This document shows positions 9,173 to 17,917 of a DNA stretch of 64,000 nucleotides, in pieces. The notes under the pieces are model-generated. The model made no database searches. It saw only the letters and a program-made list of their open reading frames with translations, and had not been told where the DNA came from. The stretch comes from an uncultured Bacteroidota bacterium. Its GTDB lineage: Bacteria; Bacteroidota; Bacteroidia; Flavobacteriales; Flavobacteriaceae. Position 1 is the first letter of the stretch. Every line of letters starts with the position of its first letter. The position numbers and the translations under genes were made by a program. The DNA lies in contig CACJQM010000002.1 of NCBI GenBank assembly GCA_902595555.1, positions 62,001 through 126,000 of the forward strand, given 5' to 3'.

Positions 9173-9517
9173 ATGGACAGTGCCTTACAAATAATTGACT
9201 TATTATTGAAATATGTAAGTATTATTTTTTTAATCTATTGCTGTTTAAATTCTCTGTATAATTTTTATTATAGAAAACCTTACACAATTTCAGATTTTAG
9301 AATTTACCTAATGACTTTGATTTTTATTTTTTTTAAATTATCAGCATCATTTCTTACGTATTACTCTCAAAAAGAATTTAATTATACTAATCTTACAACT
9401 TTTATAATTGTATTGTTAGGATTTTATCTTCACAATAAAATAATTGAGCCTAGAAAGAAGTTTTTTAGAGTTTTTATTTTTTATTTAACTGGACTTTTAC
9501 AGATGATTTACTCATAA
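9173..9517 (+). CDS. Small multi-pass membrane protein
   Basis: A 114-residue protein with three to four hydrophobic segments (about 7-27, 43-63, 72-88 and 96-113) and basic loops. It follows the ABC ATPase stop by one base, so it belongs to that unit. I do not recognise a family and it is too short to be an ordinary permease of the Opp type. It may be a subunit or an unrelated passenger. Confidence 0.6.
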   Translation: MDSALQIIDLLLKYVSIIFLIYCCLNSLYNFYYRKPYTISDFRIYLMTLIFIFFKLSASFLTYYSQKEFNYTNLTTFIIVLLGFYLHNKIIEPRKKFFRVFIFYLTGLLQMIYS

Positions 9518-9520
9518 AAG

Positions 9521-9543
9521 CAAAAAACACTCTGGGAGAGTGT
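9521..9543 (-). terminator. Hairpin that reads as an intrinsic terminator on the minus strand
   Basis: A perfect 7-bp stem (ACACTCT/AGAGTGT) with a 3-base loop lies at 9527-9543 and is preceded by an A-tract at 9522-9526. On the minus strand this becomes a stem followed by a U-run, as in a Rho-independent terminator. Both flanking genes are on the plus strand, so it would stop antisense transcription, for example read-through from pheS across gpsA. It could instead belong to an untranslated RNA element. Confidence 0.45.
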
Positions 9544-9588
9544 CTTAGGCTAAACAAACTATGAAAAACTAACAAATTAAAATTAGTT

Positions 9589-9596
9589 TAAATTTG
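9589..9596 (+). promoter_or_regulatory. -7 element for gpsA
   Basis: TAAATTTG matches the TAnnTTTG box and lies 28 bases before the gpsA ATG. It overlaps the right arm of a weak inverted repeat (AAACTAA at 9566-9572, TTAGTTT at 9583-9589). No good -33 box is seen. Confidence 0.4.
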
Positions 9597-9624
9597 CTGC
9601 ATATTATATTAAAGAATTGTTAAA

Positions 9625-10620
9625 ATGGTGGAGGTAAAAAATATTGGTGTTTTAGGTTCTGGTAGTTGGGGAACTGCGATGATTAAAATGCTGACAGAAA
9701 ATTCTGAAAATATTCTTTGGCATGTACGTAATGATAATCAAGCAAAGCACATTATTAAAACTGGGAAAAACCCAAGTTATCTCAAGAATTTAAAAATTGA
9801 TATTAATAAGGTTTATATAAGTAGCAAACTAGATGAAATTATTAAGAAGTCTGATGTCATAATTATTACAATTCCATCACCATATATTCATAAAAATTTG
9901 ATTGAGTACAAATCCATTCTTAAAAATAAAGTTATTTTTTCTGGATCGAAGGGTGTTATTCCCGAATCTCATTTAGTTATTAGTGATCATTTAAATAAGT
10001 TTTTTGATATTTCTTATGAAAATTTAGGAATCTTAAGTGGTCCTACTCATGCTGAAGAAATTGCAAATAGTAAATTATCATATTTAACAATTGGATCAAC
10101 TAATAAGAACATGTGTGATTTTTTATCTAATGTTCTAAGTTCATCATACATTAAAACATCCATTTCTGAAGATATAGTAGGAATAGAATACGCAGCAGCT
10201 TTAAAAAATATTTATTCAATTTTGGTTGGTATATCAATTGGTTTAAACTATGGTGATAATTTTATTAGTGTTTTAATTAGTCATTGTACAAAAGAAATGA
10301 TCAATTTTATAAAGTCTATTGACAATATTAAACGTGATTTTAGTCATTCAGCTTATATAGGTGATCTATTAGTCACAACATACTCTGATCACAGTAGAAA
10401 TCGAACTTTTGGAAAAATGATTGGTGAAGGTTTGTCAGTTAATGATGCAATATCAAAAATGTCTATGGTTGTTGAAGGTTATTATGCGACTAAAAATGCC
10501 TTTGAAATTTCAAAAAATAATAAAGAGAGTTTTTATATAATAAATACCGTGTTTGATATATTATATAATAATAAAAATCCAAAGGAAGAAATCAGTAGCT
10601 TATCAAAAAAATTAGATTGA
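9625..10620 (+). CDS. gpsA: NAD(P)-dependent glycerol-3-phosphate dehydrogenase
   Basis: A 331-residue cytosolic enzyme that reduces dihydroxyacetone phosphate to sn-glycerol-3-phosphate for phospholipid synthesis. The N-terminal Rossmann motif is GSGSWGTA. The GSKG and [10 protein letters not shown] segments and the central [12 protein letters not shown] segment with the catalytic lysine are characteristic, as is the late [15 protein letters not shown] segment. Length fits the family. Its last 9 bases overlap the end of the convergent pheS gene. Confidence 0.95.
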   Translation: MVEVKNIGVLGSGSWGTAMIKMLTENSENILWHVRNDNQAKHIIKTGKNPSYLKNLKIDINKVYISSKLDEIIKKSDVIIITIPSPYIHKNLIEYKSILKNKVIFSGSKGVIPESHLVISDHLNKFFDISYENLGILSGPTHAEEIANSKLSYLTIGSTNKNMCDFLSNVLSSSYIKTSISEDIVGIEYAAALKNIYSILVGISIGLNYGDNFISVLISHCTKEMINFIKSIDNIKRDFSHSAYIGDLLVTTYSDHSRNRTFGKMIGEGLSVNDAISKMSMVVEGYYATKNAFEISKNNKESFYIINTVFDILYNNKNPKEEISSLSKKLD

Positions 10621-11628
10621 GTTATTAAACTGATTTAAAAATCTTAAATCATTTTCATATAGAGTCCGAATATCTTCAATTTGATATAATAACATCGCAA
10701 TTCGTTCAATTCCTAGTCCAAATGCAAATCCAGAAAATTTTTCAGAATCTATTTTGCAATTTTTTAAAACATTAGGATCGACCATACCGCATCCTAAAAT
10801 TTCTAACCAGCCAGTACCTTTAGTTATTCTATAATCTGCTTCCGATTCCAATCCCCAATAAATATCCAATTCTGCACTTGGTTCAGTGAATGGAAAATAA
10901 GATGGTCTTAATCTAATTTTACTTTTTCCGAATAATTCTTTTGTAAAATGTAATAAAGTTTGTTTAAGATCAACAAAAGAAACCCCTTCATCAATATATA
11001 AACCTTCTACTTGATGAAAAAAACAATGTGATCTTGCAGAAATATCTTCATTTCTATAAACACGTCCTGGTGAAATGGTCCTGATAGGAGGTTCATTATT
11101 TTCCATATGTCTGATTTGAACTGAGGATGTGTGAGTTCTTAATAGCCAATCAGGATTTTTATTTAGATAGAATGTGTCTTGCATGTCTCTTGCTGGATGG
11201 TGCTCAGGAAGATTCAAAGCAGTAAAGTTATGCCAGTCATCCTCAATTTCCGGACCTTCTGAGATGTCAAAACCTATTTTTAGAAAAATATCAATTATTT
11301 TATTTTTTACAATTGATATTGGGTGTCTTGAACCTAATTTGAGAAACTCAGCTGGTTTTGTTAAGTCCTCAAAACTATCATTTGATTTTTTTGTTTTAAA
11401 TTTTTCTTTATGTAATGAAATTATTTCATTAACCTTTTGTTTTACAGAGTTTATTTGTAGACCAACTTCTCTTTTGTCCTTTTTAGGAACATCCTTTAAT
11501 TGAGAAAACATATAGGGAACTATACCTTTTTTTGAAATATATTTAATTCTAAAACTCTCAACATCATCTAAATTTTTGAGCTTGATTTTCTCTAAATTGG
11601 CAAGGTGTTTTTCTATTTCTTTGATCAT
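10612..11628 (-). CDS. pheS: Phenylalanine--tRNA ligase alpha subunit
   Basis: The 338-residue catalytic alpha chain of the phenylalanyl-tRNA synthetase heterotetramer. An N-terminal coiled coil (about 1-90) is followed by the class II core: motif 1 region ending [11 protein letters not shown], motif 2 around SPGRVYRNE, and motif 3 in [13 protein letters not shown]. The phenylalanine-binding FTEPSAE segment is present. pheT is not in this window, which is common in Bacteroidota where pheS and pheT are separate. The 3' end overlaps gpsA tail to tail. Confidence 0.96.
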   Translation of the reverse strand: MIKEIEKHLANLEKIKLKNLDDVESFRIKYISKKGIVPYMFSQLKDVPKKDKREVGLQINSVKQKVNEIISLHKEKFKTKKSNDSFEDLTKPAEFLKLGSRHPISIVKNKIIDIFLKIGFDISEGPEIEDDWHNFTALNLPEHHPARDMQDTFYLNKNPDWLLRTHTSSVQIRHMENNEPPIRTISPGRVYRNEDISARSHCFFHQVEGLYIDEGVSFVDLKQTLLHFTKELFGKSKIRLRPSYFPFTEPSAELDIYWGLESEADYRITKGTGWLEILGCGMVDPNVLKNCKIDSEKFSGFAFGLGIERIAMLLYQIEDIRTLYENDLRFLNQFNNSI

Positions 11629-11672
11629 ATATGCTGCTAAATTATCTTAATTAAATTGAATTTGCTAAAACT

Positions 11673-12134
11673 TCACCAAAACTTAATTAAATCTATTCCG
11701 TAATATATAATTATTGCTGATACTACAAATCTAAAAAACTTACCTATTAGCATCCAAATGGAAACCTTGTAGGCATCAACCTTGAAAAAACCTAAACTTA
11801 AAGCTAAAATGTCACCGCCTAAAGGAAACCATGTAAAAAAAGCCAAAACGCTTCCCCATTTATCGATTCTTAGTTTAAAAGCTAAAACTTTTTCTTTTTT
11901 TATTTTAAAATACTTTTCAATTTTTTTCCAATCTCCAATTCTTCCAATATAGTATGAAGTCATTCCGCCCATCCAATTTCCAATGGTTGCTATCAATATT
12001 GTTAATTGAAGATTGAATCCCTTAACAATTAAAATACCCAAAATAACTTCAGGACTAAAAGGAATTATAAAAGTTGCAGCTAAAAAACAAGAAATAAATA
12101 ATCCTAAATACCCTAAGTCAGCAAAGTATTCCAT
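11673..12134 (-). CDS. VTT/DedA-like (YqaA type) membrane protein
   Basis: A 153-residue membrane protein with an N-terminal helix pair, an FSPEVILG segment, a GNWMGGMTSYYIGRIG glycine-rich stretch and a C-terminal helix. This is the short YqaA-like branch of the VTT (SNARE-associated/DedA) superfamily, thought to act in lipid flipping or membrane homeostasis. It is transcribed away from cvpA, from which it is separated by about 40 AT-rich bases. Confidence 0.82.
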   Translation of the reverse strand: MEYFADLGYLGLFISCFLAATFIIPFSPEVILGILIVKGFNLQLTILIATIGNWMGGMTSYYIGRIGDWKKIEKYFKIKKEKVLAFKLRIDKWGSVLAFFTWFPLGGDILALSLGFFKVDAYKVSIWMLIGKFFRFVVSAIIIYYGIDLIKFW

Positions 12135-12177
12135 TTATGTTATAAATTTATAGTCTAATAAAATTAAAATTTAAATT

Positions 12178-12678
12178 TTGATTTATATTGATTTAATTGT
12201 AATTGTAGTTTTACTGTATGCCTTTTTAAAGGGGTTTTCAAACGGTCTTGTAAATGAATTAGCTTCATTTCTTGGATTACTAATAGGGGCTATTATTTCT
12301 TATAGTTTCTCAGATGATTTATCTAAAATTATTGATGATTATGTAGAAATTGATGGGCAGATCCTAAATATTTTAAGTTTTATTTTACTATTTATTCTAA
12401 CCTCTTTTTTATTTACAATTGCTGGAAAATACATGACTAAACTCATAAAATATATTTCATTAGGCACAATTAATAGACTGCTTGGTGGCATATTTAGCTC
12501 ACTGAAATTTTTAATTATAATTGTATCAATTTCAATGGTGATAAATTACTTTTCAGAGCTGCTTGCTATAGAAATTATTCCATCTGAACAAAAAAATAAA
12601 TCTACAGTTTATCCAATTTTGATTTCAATTGGTGATCTTTTATTGGAAGTTTTAAATAATAAATCTTTGACTATTTAA
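12178..12678 (+). CDS. CvpA family membrane protein
   Basis: A 166-residue protein with four predicted helices. The first helix runs straight into the KGFSNGLVNELASFLGL segment, characteristic of the CvpA family. E. coli CvpA is linked to colicin V production, but the molecular role is unclear. The start is TTG at 12178; no ATG lies nearby in frame and the family alignment begins exactly here. Its last 8 bases overlap the convergent batE gene. Confidence 0.85.
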   Translation: MIYIDLIVIVVLLYAFLKGFSNGLVNELASFLGLLIGAIISYSFSDDLSKIIDDYVEIDGQILNILSFILLFILTSFLFTIAGKYMTKLIKYISLGTINRLLGGIFSSLKFLIIIVSISMVINYFSELLAIEIIPSEQKNKSTVYPILISIGDLLLEVLNNKSLTI

Positions 12679-13426
12679 CAAGTCTAAATGATGAAGTGGT
12701 TAACCATCCTTTATTGCCATTTTTAAGCTCAATCAAACTCCAATCATTTACACTTTCAATAACATTAAGTTTAGTTCCCTCATGTAGTGTGCTAATTTCT
12801 TCTGATCTTAAATTTGGTTCGCTCCTTAAATCAACTTCTTTATCAAATATAATTGCTGGATTGTCGTTGAGATAATTGTTTTCAGAAATATTTGCAGCAA
12901 TTAAAGTAAAAACAAAAAATAATGATAATGATAAAGCTGTGATAAAATACCTTTTTTTATTTTTTGGCTTTTTACTAATAAAATATAAAACCAAAAATAT
13001 GACAGCTAAGTATTCAAAAAACAAATAAATATACTGCCAAGTAGAATAATTAAATAAATTGATAAGACTATTGAAAAAGGAAGAAATTTGGTTTTTAGGC
13101 AAAGAATCAATTTTATCAATTAACATATTATTAGCGAATGACAAATTATTTAATATTTTATCATCATTGGGACTAAGTATCAAAGCCTTTTCATAATAAA
13201 AAATTGAATTTGCAATATCATTAAGTTTATAATATGAATTACCTAAGTTGTAATATAATTCATCCGAATGGCTGCCATTTTTTAAAATTAAATTATACTT
13301 TTCTATTGCTTCAAAATACCGTCCCTGGTTGTAAAAATCATTTCCTTGATCAAACAATTCTGAGTTTTGACTGTAGCTTAAAAAAGTAAATAATATGAAG
13401 ATAAATTTTGTTGATTTTGATATCAT
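12671..13426 (-). CDS. batE: BatE: TPR and SH3-domain membrane protein
   Basis: A 251-residue protein: signal peptide (1-19), TPR-like repeats (about 23-110, with YYNLGNSYYKL and IFYYEKAL), two membrane helices (about 126-147 and 157-176) and a C-terminal bacterial SH3 domain (about 190-248). This is the BatE layout of Bacteroides-type aerotolerance operons. It is the final gene of the operon, and its start overlaps the batD stop by four bases. It probably assembles with BatA-D at the membrane; the biochemical role of the complex is not established. Confidence 0.88.
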   Translation of the reverse strand: MISKSTKFIFILFTFLSYSQNSELFDQGNDFYNQGRYFEAIEKYNLILKNGSHSDELYYNLGNSYYKLNDIANSIFYYEKALILSPNDDKILNNLSFANNMLIDKIDSLPKNQISSFFNSLINLFNYSTWQYIYLFFEYLAVIFLVLYFISKKPKNKKRYFITALSLSLFFVFTLIAANISENNYLNDNPAIIFDKEVDLRSEPNLRSEEISTLHEGTKLNVIESVNDWSLIELKNGNKGWLTTSSFRLVK

Positions 13427-15171
13427 GATTTCTCAATATTATAAATTATTTCAACAGCTTTTTCATAATCAGCTTTCATTTCTTTAGGGGATGATGGAGT
13501 ATATCTTGCATACTCACAACTTTTTAATATTTCTATTAGTGATTCAATAATATGACCTTCAATATTTTTATCAGATAATTTAACTTTTATATTATCCTTA
13601 GAGAATTCTGATGTTTGAAAATCAAATCTTGATTTTAAAAAATTAAACAATGCTTTTTCCAAAGAAATATAAAAAAGGTCAGTATTATTAATATCATTTT
13701 TTGCTATTTCTAAAAAGCTATCGGCAAGTTTTCTAGAAAGTTTCGATTTTTTTTCATCTGATGATATTGAATCTTTTACAAATCTTAAATAAATTAAAAC
13801 TAGAAAAATTATTATAATTGGTATGGTAATTAAATAATATCTAAATCTATCAACCAAAGAACTCTTAGTTACAATATCATTAAAGTCAGATTTTAAGTCA
13901 ATAAAATTAAATTGTAATGAATTGCTTGGGATATTAATTTTTGGATCAACGTTTTTTTCATTTTCATTAGAAACAATTGGGCCATCATAAACATCAATAA
14001 TTTCCTCATCAGAATAGATTGTGACATATTTTTTAGAAGAAGGGTTAAAATAAGAAAACTTAACAATTGGAATTGGATATTTTCCTTGAAATTGTGGAAC
14101 AATAGTATAAGTGTTTGAAATATTTCCATTCATTCCCGAAAGACCTATTTTAACATTTTCTTTGAACTCAGGATCATATTTTTCTAGTGATGATGGGACA
14201 ATTATTTCAGGGAGTGAAAATAATTTTAAATTTCCAGTACCTGCAACCTTTAATTCTAGTTGAAAAGACTCTGTAGCTTTTAATTCAGTTTTATTGGAAG
14301 AAAGAGAAATATCAAAGTCTCCAACTGCACCCGCGAAATCTTCAGGTCTATTTTCATCAGGTAATGTTTTGACATTAATTATTTGTTTATCAGATGATAC
14401 CTTACTTGATGTTTGTGTATAAATAATATTCCCAAAAAAATCTCTTCTATTGGTTGGAACGTCAATTGACACGTCCAATGTCATGGGGTTAATTTCTAAC
14501 CTTCCATCCTTTTGAGGATATAATAAAGTTTTTTTCCAAGTTACGTAATTGTAGCTTTTGCCATTTAAAGATGACCTTTTAATCTCTAACCTAGGTACAT
14601 CAATTTTTTGGGACCAAAAATTTTTAAATTCAGGAGAGTCTATTTCACCTAAATTTCTAACATTAATTTCTGGACTAAAGAACAACTTATAAACTATTGA
14701 AATTGGTTCATTCAAATAAGGACTTCTTTTAGAAACTTCGGTTATAAGCTGTATATCATCATCAACCAAAGATTCACTATTGTTCGGAGATGCTGATGAA
14801 TCTACAGCTTCTACCACTTGAATATCAACAGGGGAGGTTTTATATACATCACCGTCAATTTCAATTGAAGCTTGTCCGATAGTAAAACGTCCTCTTTTAA
14901 CAGGTGATAAAAAATACGAATAGGTTTTAGAAAAAGTTCTTTTTCCATTTATCCAACTATTACTCACTGACTGATTCGGCCCACCAACTATATTAAACCC
15001 ATTAAAGCTAGGTGGAGAAAAATTATCTCCATCTTGATTCATTTTAAAATCAACTCTCAAGTTTTCATTAACACCTAACTTATTTTTACTTACCTCAGTT
15101 TCAAACTTAACTTGAGACCAAGAAAGTGTACAAAACAGCAAAACTAATATGATTTGAAATTTGTTTTTCAT
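13423..15171 (-). CDS. batD: BatD family protein
   Basis: A 582-residue protein with a signal peptide (1-19, ending SWSQ), a long extracytoplasmic region of beta-rich repeats (about 20-430), one membrane helix (about 441-463) and a cytoplasmic helical tail (about 480-580). This matches the BatD 'oxygen tolerance' family. The opening KFETEVSKNKLGVNENLRV segment is the typical first strand pair. It starts one base after the batC stop on the minus strand and overlaps batE. Confidence 0.9.
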   Translation of the reverse strand: MKNKFQIILVLLFCTLSWSQVKFETEVSKNKLGVNENLRVDFKMNQDGDNFSPPSFNGFNIVGGPNQSVSNSWINGKRTFSKTYSYFLSPVKRGRFTIGQASIEIDGDVYKTSPVDIQVVEAVDSSASPNNSESLVDDDIQLITEVSKRSPYLNEPISIVYKLFFSPEINVRNLGEIDSPEFKNFWSQKIDVPRLEIKRSSLNGKSYNYVTWKKTLLYPQKDGRLEINPMTLDVSIDVPTNRRDFFGNIIYTQTSSKVSSDKQIINVKTLPDENRPEDFAGAVGDFDISLSSNKTELKATESFQLELKVAGTGNLKLFSLPEIIVPSSLEKYDPEFKENVKIGLSGMNGNISNTYTIVPQFQGKYPIPIVKFSYFNPSSKKYVTIYSDEEIIDVYDGPIVSNENEKNVDPKINIPSNSLQFNFIDLKSDFNDIVTKSSLVDRFRYYLITIPIIIIFLVLIYLRFVKDSISSDEKKSKLSRKLADSFLEIAKNDINNTDLFYISLEKALFNFLKSRFDFQTSEFSKDNIKVKLSDKNIEGHIIESLIEILKSCEYARYTPSSPKEMKADYEKAVEIIYNIEKS

Positions 15172-15172
15172 A

Positions 15173-15898
15173 TTACCAATCCTTTTTGTTAGATTTTGGA
15201 TTACCCTTAAACTTTTTCTTATTAATTTTTTCCTGTACTTTCTTTTCCTCCTTACTCATCGCTTCCAAAATATTCTTAAGCTGCTGGGGAGAAATATCTT
15301 GTTTTGATGGTTTATTTTCAGATTTTGATTTGTCATCTTTCTTATCCTGCTTCTCCTGATCCTTGTCTTTTTTATCTTGGTTTTGATCCTTATTTTTCTC
15401 TTTGTCCTTATTGTCTTTGTTATCCTTATTATCTTTTTTATCCTTATTATTATTTTGATTTTTTAGTAGTTCTTTTGCAAGAACATAATTATAACGAGTC
15501 TCCTCATCATCTGGATTATTTAATAAAGCTTTTTTAAAATTATCAACGGCACCTTGATAATTTTCTTCTTGCATATAAGTATTTCCTAGATTATGAAAGG
15601 CTTTGTGTAATTCTTCTTTACTTTCCAATTTGTCCAATGATTTAGAGAAGTTAAACCTAGCCTCTTGTGGTAAATTATTTTTATATAAGGAATTACCTAA
15701 ATTATAGGGTGCTTTATAATTTAATGAATCATATGAATAAGCTTTTCTATAGTTGAACTCAGCTTCAGCATACTTGTCTTTTTGAAATTCCATATTTCCA
15801 TCAAAAACTAAATTATTAGAATTCTTTTTGTTTTCGTCTTGAGAAAAAACAAATCCTGAAAAAAATAATATCAATATAAATATTCTACTAATTTTCAT
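15173..15898 (-). CDS. batC: BatC: secreted TPR protein with charged tail
   Basis: A 241-residue protein from the ATG at 15898. The frame is open further upstream, but that would add 19 residues in front of a good signal peptide (ending FVFSQ), so the internal ATG is preferred. Three TPR-like units (about 31-135) are followed by an extreme K/D/N/Q-rich region (about 146-197) and a short helical end. BatC-type proteins sit between BatB and BatD. The chosen start lies within the last 11 bases of batB, which suggests translational coupling. Confidence 0.88.
   Translation of the reverse strand: MKISRIFILILFFSGFVFSQDENKKNSNNLVFDGNMEFQKDKYAEAEFNYRKAYSYDSLNYKAPYNLGNSLYKNNLPQEARFNFSKSLDKLESKEELHKAFHNLGNTYMQEENYQGAVDNFKKALLNNPDDEETRYNYVLAKELLKNQNNNKDKKDNKDNKDNKDKEKNKDQNQDKKDKDQEKQDKKDDKSKSENKPSKQDISPQQLKNILEAMSKEEKKVQEKINKKKFKGNPKSNKKDW
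15308..15463 (-). repeat. Low-complexity coding repeat in batC
   Basis: This stretch encodes about 52 residues made almost only of K, D, N, Q, E and S, with irregular tandem units such as KDNKDNKDNKDK. At DNA level it is a run of repeated TCCTTATT/TTTTTATC-like units on the plus strand, which invites length changes by slippage. All units seen keep the frame. Confidence 0.7.
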
Positions 15899-16922
15899 TA
15901 AATAAATTAAGTTTTTCAATCCACTTAGTTTTTTTATTATATACAATTGAGTCAATTAAAAGTAATAATAATCCTATTGCCAAAAACCATTGAAATTGAT
16001 CTTTAAAAGAAACAAATTGTTTTGATTCAAATTCTTTTTTATCCATTTCCTTCAGCTCATTTATGATATCATCAACAACTTGATTGGTATTATCACCTTT
16101 AATATATTTTCCAGATGATTGGAGAGCCATCTTTTGAAGTAAATTTTCATTTAATCTAGTTATGACAACTTCGCCTTTATCATCCTTTTTATATGATTTA
16201 ACAATATTATTTTCTTTAATTGGAATGGGTGCACCTTTTGTTGATCCTAATCCAATTGTAAATATTGTTATTCCACTTTCATCTATAGCAGAAAATAGCT
16301 GATCCTCCTTGAATTCATGGTCTTCACCATCACTTAGAATACACAAAACTCTGTTAGTTTGATTATCATCATCAAAATATCCCTTTGATAATTCAATAGC
16401 CTCTATTATTGAAGTTCCTTGTGAAGATAACATATCAGTATTTAAGCTCTCTAAAAACATTTTAGCAGATGAAAAATCGGTTGTTATAGGCAAAACAGGA
16501 ATTGCTGTGGATGCATAAGCTATTATACCAACTCGATCAGAGACCAACTTATTAAACATCTCCGAAACCAACCTTTTCGCTTTAAAAATTCTGTTGGGTG
16601 CAATATCCTCTGCAAGCATACTTTTAGAGACATCTAAAGCAAAAACAATATCAACTCCTTCTCTTTTTACAGTTTTAAGCTCGGTGCCAATTTTTGGATT
16701 GACTAAACCAAATACTAAAAAAACAATTACTAAAAAAGTCAATGATGCTTTTAAATATAGTTTTGATGAAGAAAATTCAGGACTCAAAAAGTTAAATGAA
16801 TCCCTATTAAAATATTTTTTAATAATAGTTGTTTGCCAAATTTTGTAATAAGAAAAAACTAAAATCAATATTGGTATTGATATCAAAAAATAAAAATAAA
16901 ATGTTTCTTCAAGTTGATACAT
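15888..16922 (-). CDS. batB: BatB: membrane von Willebrand A-domain protein
   Basis: A 344-residue protein with two N-terminal helices (about 8-26 and 58-76), a vWA domain (about 88-280) and a C-terminal helix (about 310-326). The metal-ion-dependent adhesion site is intact: DVSKS in the first strand, a TS region in the middle and SDGEDH later. BatA and BatB are paired vWA proteins of the aerotolerance operon and may form a complex. The stop overlaps the batC start; the start is one base past the batA stop. Confidence 0.92.
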   Translation of the reverse strand: MYQLEETFYFYFLISIPILILVFSYYKIWQTTIIKKYFNRDSFNFLSPEFSSSKLYLKASLTFLVIVFLVFGLVNPKIGTELKTVKREGVDIVFALDVSKSMLAEDIAPNRIFKAKRLVSEMFNKLVSDRVGIIAYASTAIPVLPITTDFSSAKMFLESLNTDMLSSQGTSIIEAIELSKGYFDDDNQTNRVLCILSDGEDHEFKEDQLFSAIDESGITIFTIGLGSTKGAPIPIKENNIVKSYKKDDKGEVVITRLNENLLQKMALQSSGKYIKGDNTNQVVDDIINELKEMDKKEFESKQFVSFKDQFQWFLAIGLLLLLIDSIVYNKKTKWIEKLNLFNEN

Positions 16923-17917
16923 TAAACTATACTTTTAAAAATTAATTTTCTTGATATGAATTCTACAAATATTAGGCCTAATGCTATTAACACAAATATT
17001 CTATATTTCTCCTCTGCATCAGAAAACCTTATTTCCTCAACTTCTGTTTTTTCCAACTTATTAATTTCATCATAAATTTCTTGTAAACTTTGATTATTAG
17101 TAGCGCGAAAATATAAACCACCTGTTTTCAAAGCAATTGATTCTAAAAGATCCTCATCAATTTCAACTTTAGTCATACCAAACCTGAAAGATCCGTCAGG
17201 GTTTAAAGCGACTGGAGCTAATGCATTTCCATTTGAACCAAGGCCAATTGTATAAGTTTTAATTCCATAGTTAGTTGCCAAATCAGCGGCAGTAGTTGGG
17301 TCTATAAATCCAGAATTGTTGACTCCATCTGTAAGTAAAATAATTACTTTACTCTCAGCACGACTATCTTTTAATCTGTTAACTGATGTTGCCAATCCCA
17401 TACCTATTGCGGTTCCATCTTGTATAATTCCATCAAATACAATATCATTTAGTGATTTAATAATAATCGTTTTGTCAGAGGTTACAGGTGTTTTGGTATA
17501 ACTTTCCCCAGCATAAATCACCAAACCAATTCGATCATTTTTTCTATCATTTATAAATTCAGCTGCCACACTTTTTAAGGCTTCTAGCCTATTTGGTTTT
17601 AGATCTTGTGCTAACATACTTGATGAAATATCAACGGCAATAACTATATCAATACCGCTACTAGTTTTTGTTCTAACTGAATTACTAATTTCCTGAGGTC
17701 TAGCTAAAGCAATAATTATCATAGTTATAGTTAATAACTTGAGTATGTCAAGAACAGGGTATATTCGTGATTTTAATCCAATCCTAAAATCAGATGTAGA
17801 TGATATTTTAAATGAGCTTGTCCTGTTTTTATTAGTCTTAAAGAAGAATAATGCAAGAGGAGGAACTATTAATAATAGCCACAAAAATTCAGGATTATAA
17901 AATTCAATATCAAACAT
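16922..17917 (-). CDS. batA: BatA: membrane von Willebrand A-domain protein
   Basis: A 331-residue relative of BatB with the same layout: two N-terminal membrane helices (about 9-25 and 55-73), a vWA domain (about 88-285) with MIDAS motif DISSS, TDGVNN near the middle, and a C-terminal helix (about 305-322). It abuts batB with a one-base overlap and follows the 516-residue BatD-like gene in the same way, so the whole block is one coupled operon. Confidence 0.92.
   Translation of the reverse strand: MFDIEFYNPEFLWLLLIVPPLALFFFKTNKNRTSSFKISSTSDFRIGLKSRIYPVLDILKLLTITMIIIALARPQEISNSVRTKTSSGIDIVIAVDISSSMLAQDLKPNRLEALKSVAAEFINDRKNDRIGLVIYAGESYTKTPVTSDKTIIIKSLNDIVFDGIIQDGTAIGMGLATSVNRLKDSRAESKVIILLTDGVNNSGFIDPTTAADLATNYGIKTYTIGLGSNGNALAPVALNPDGSFRFGMTKVEIDEDLLESIALKTGGLYFRATNNQSLQEIYDEINKLEKTEVEEIRFSDAEEKYRIFVLIALGLIFVEFISRKLIFKSIV

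Noticed and set aside
11174-11503. A 109-codon plus-strand frame inside pheS
   Set aside because: It is antisense to conserved pheS coding sequence and has no recognisable features.
15304-15537. A plus-strand frame rich in Y, P, C and L
   Set aside because: It is the mirror of the batC K/D-rich repeat; low-complexity coding DNA often leaves the opposite strand open.
15899-15955. Longer N-terminus for BatC
   Set aside because: It would put 19 non-signal residues before a good signal peptide and overlap batB by 68 bases.
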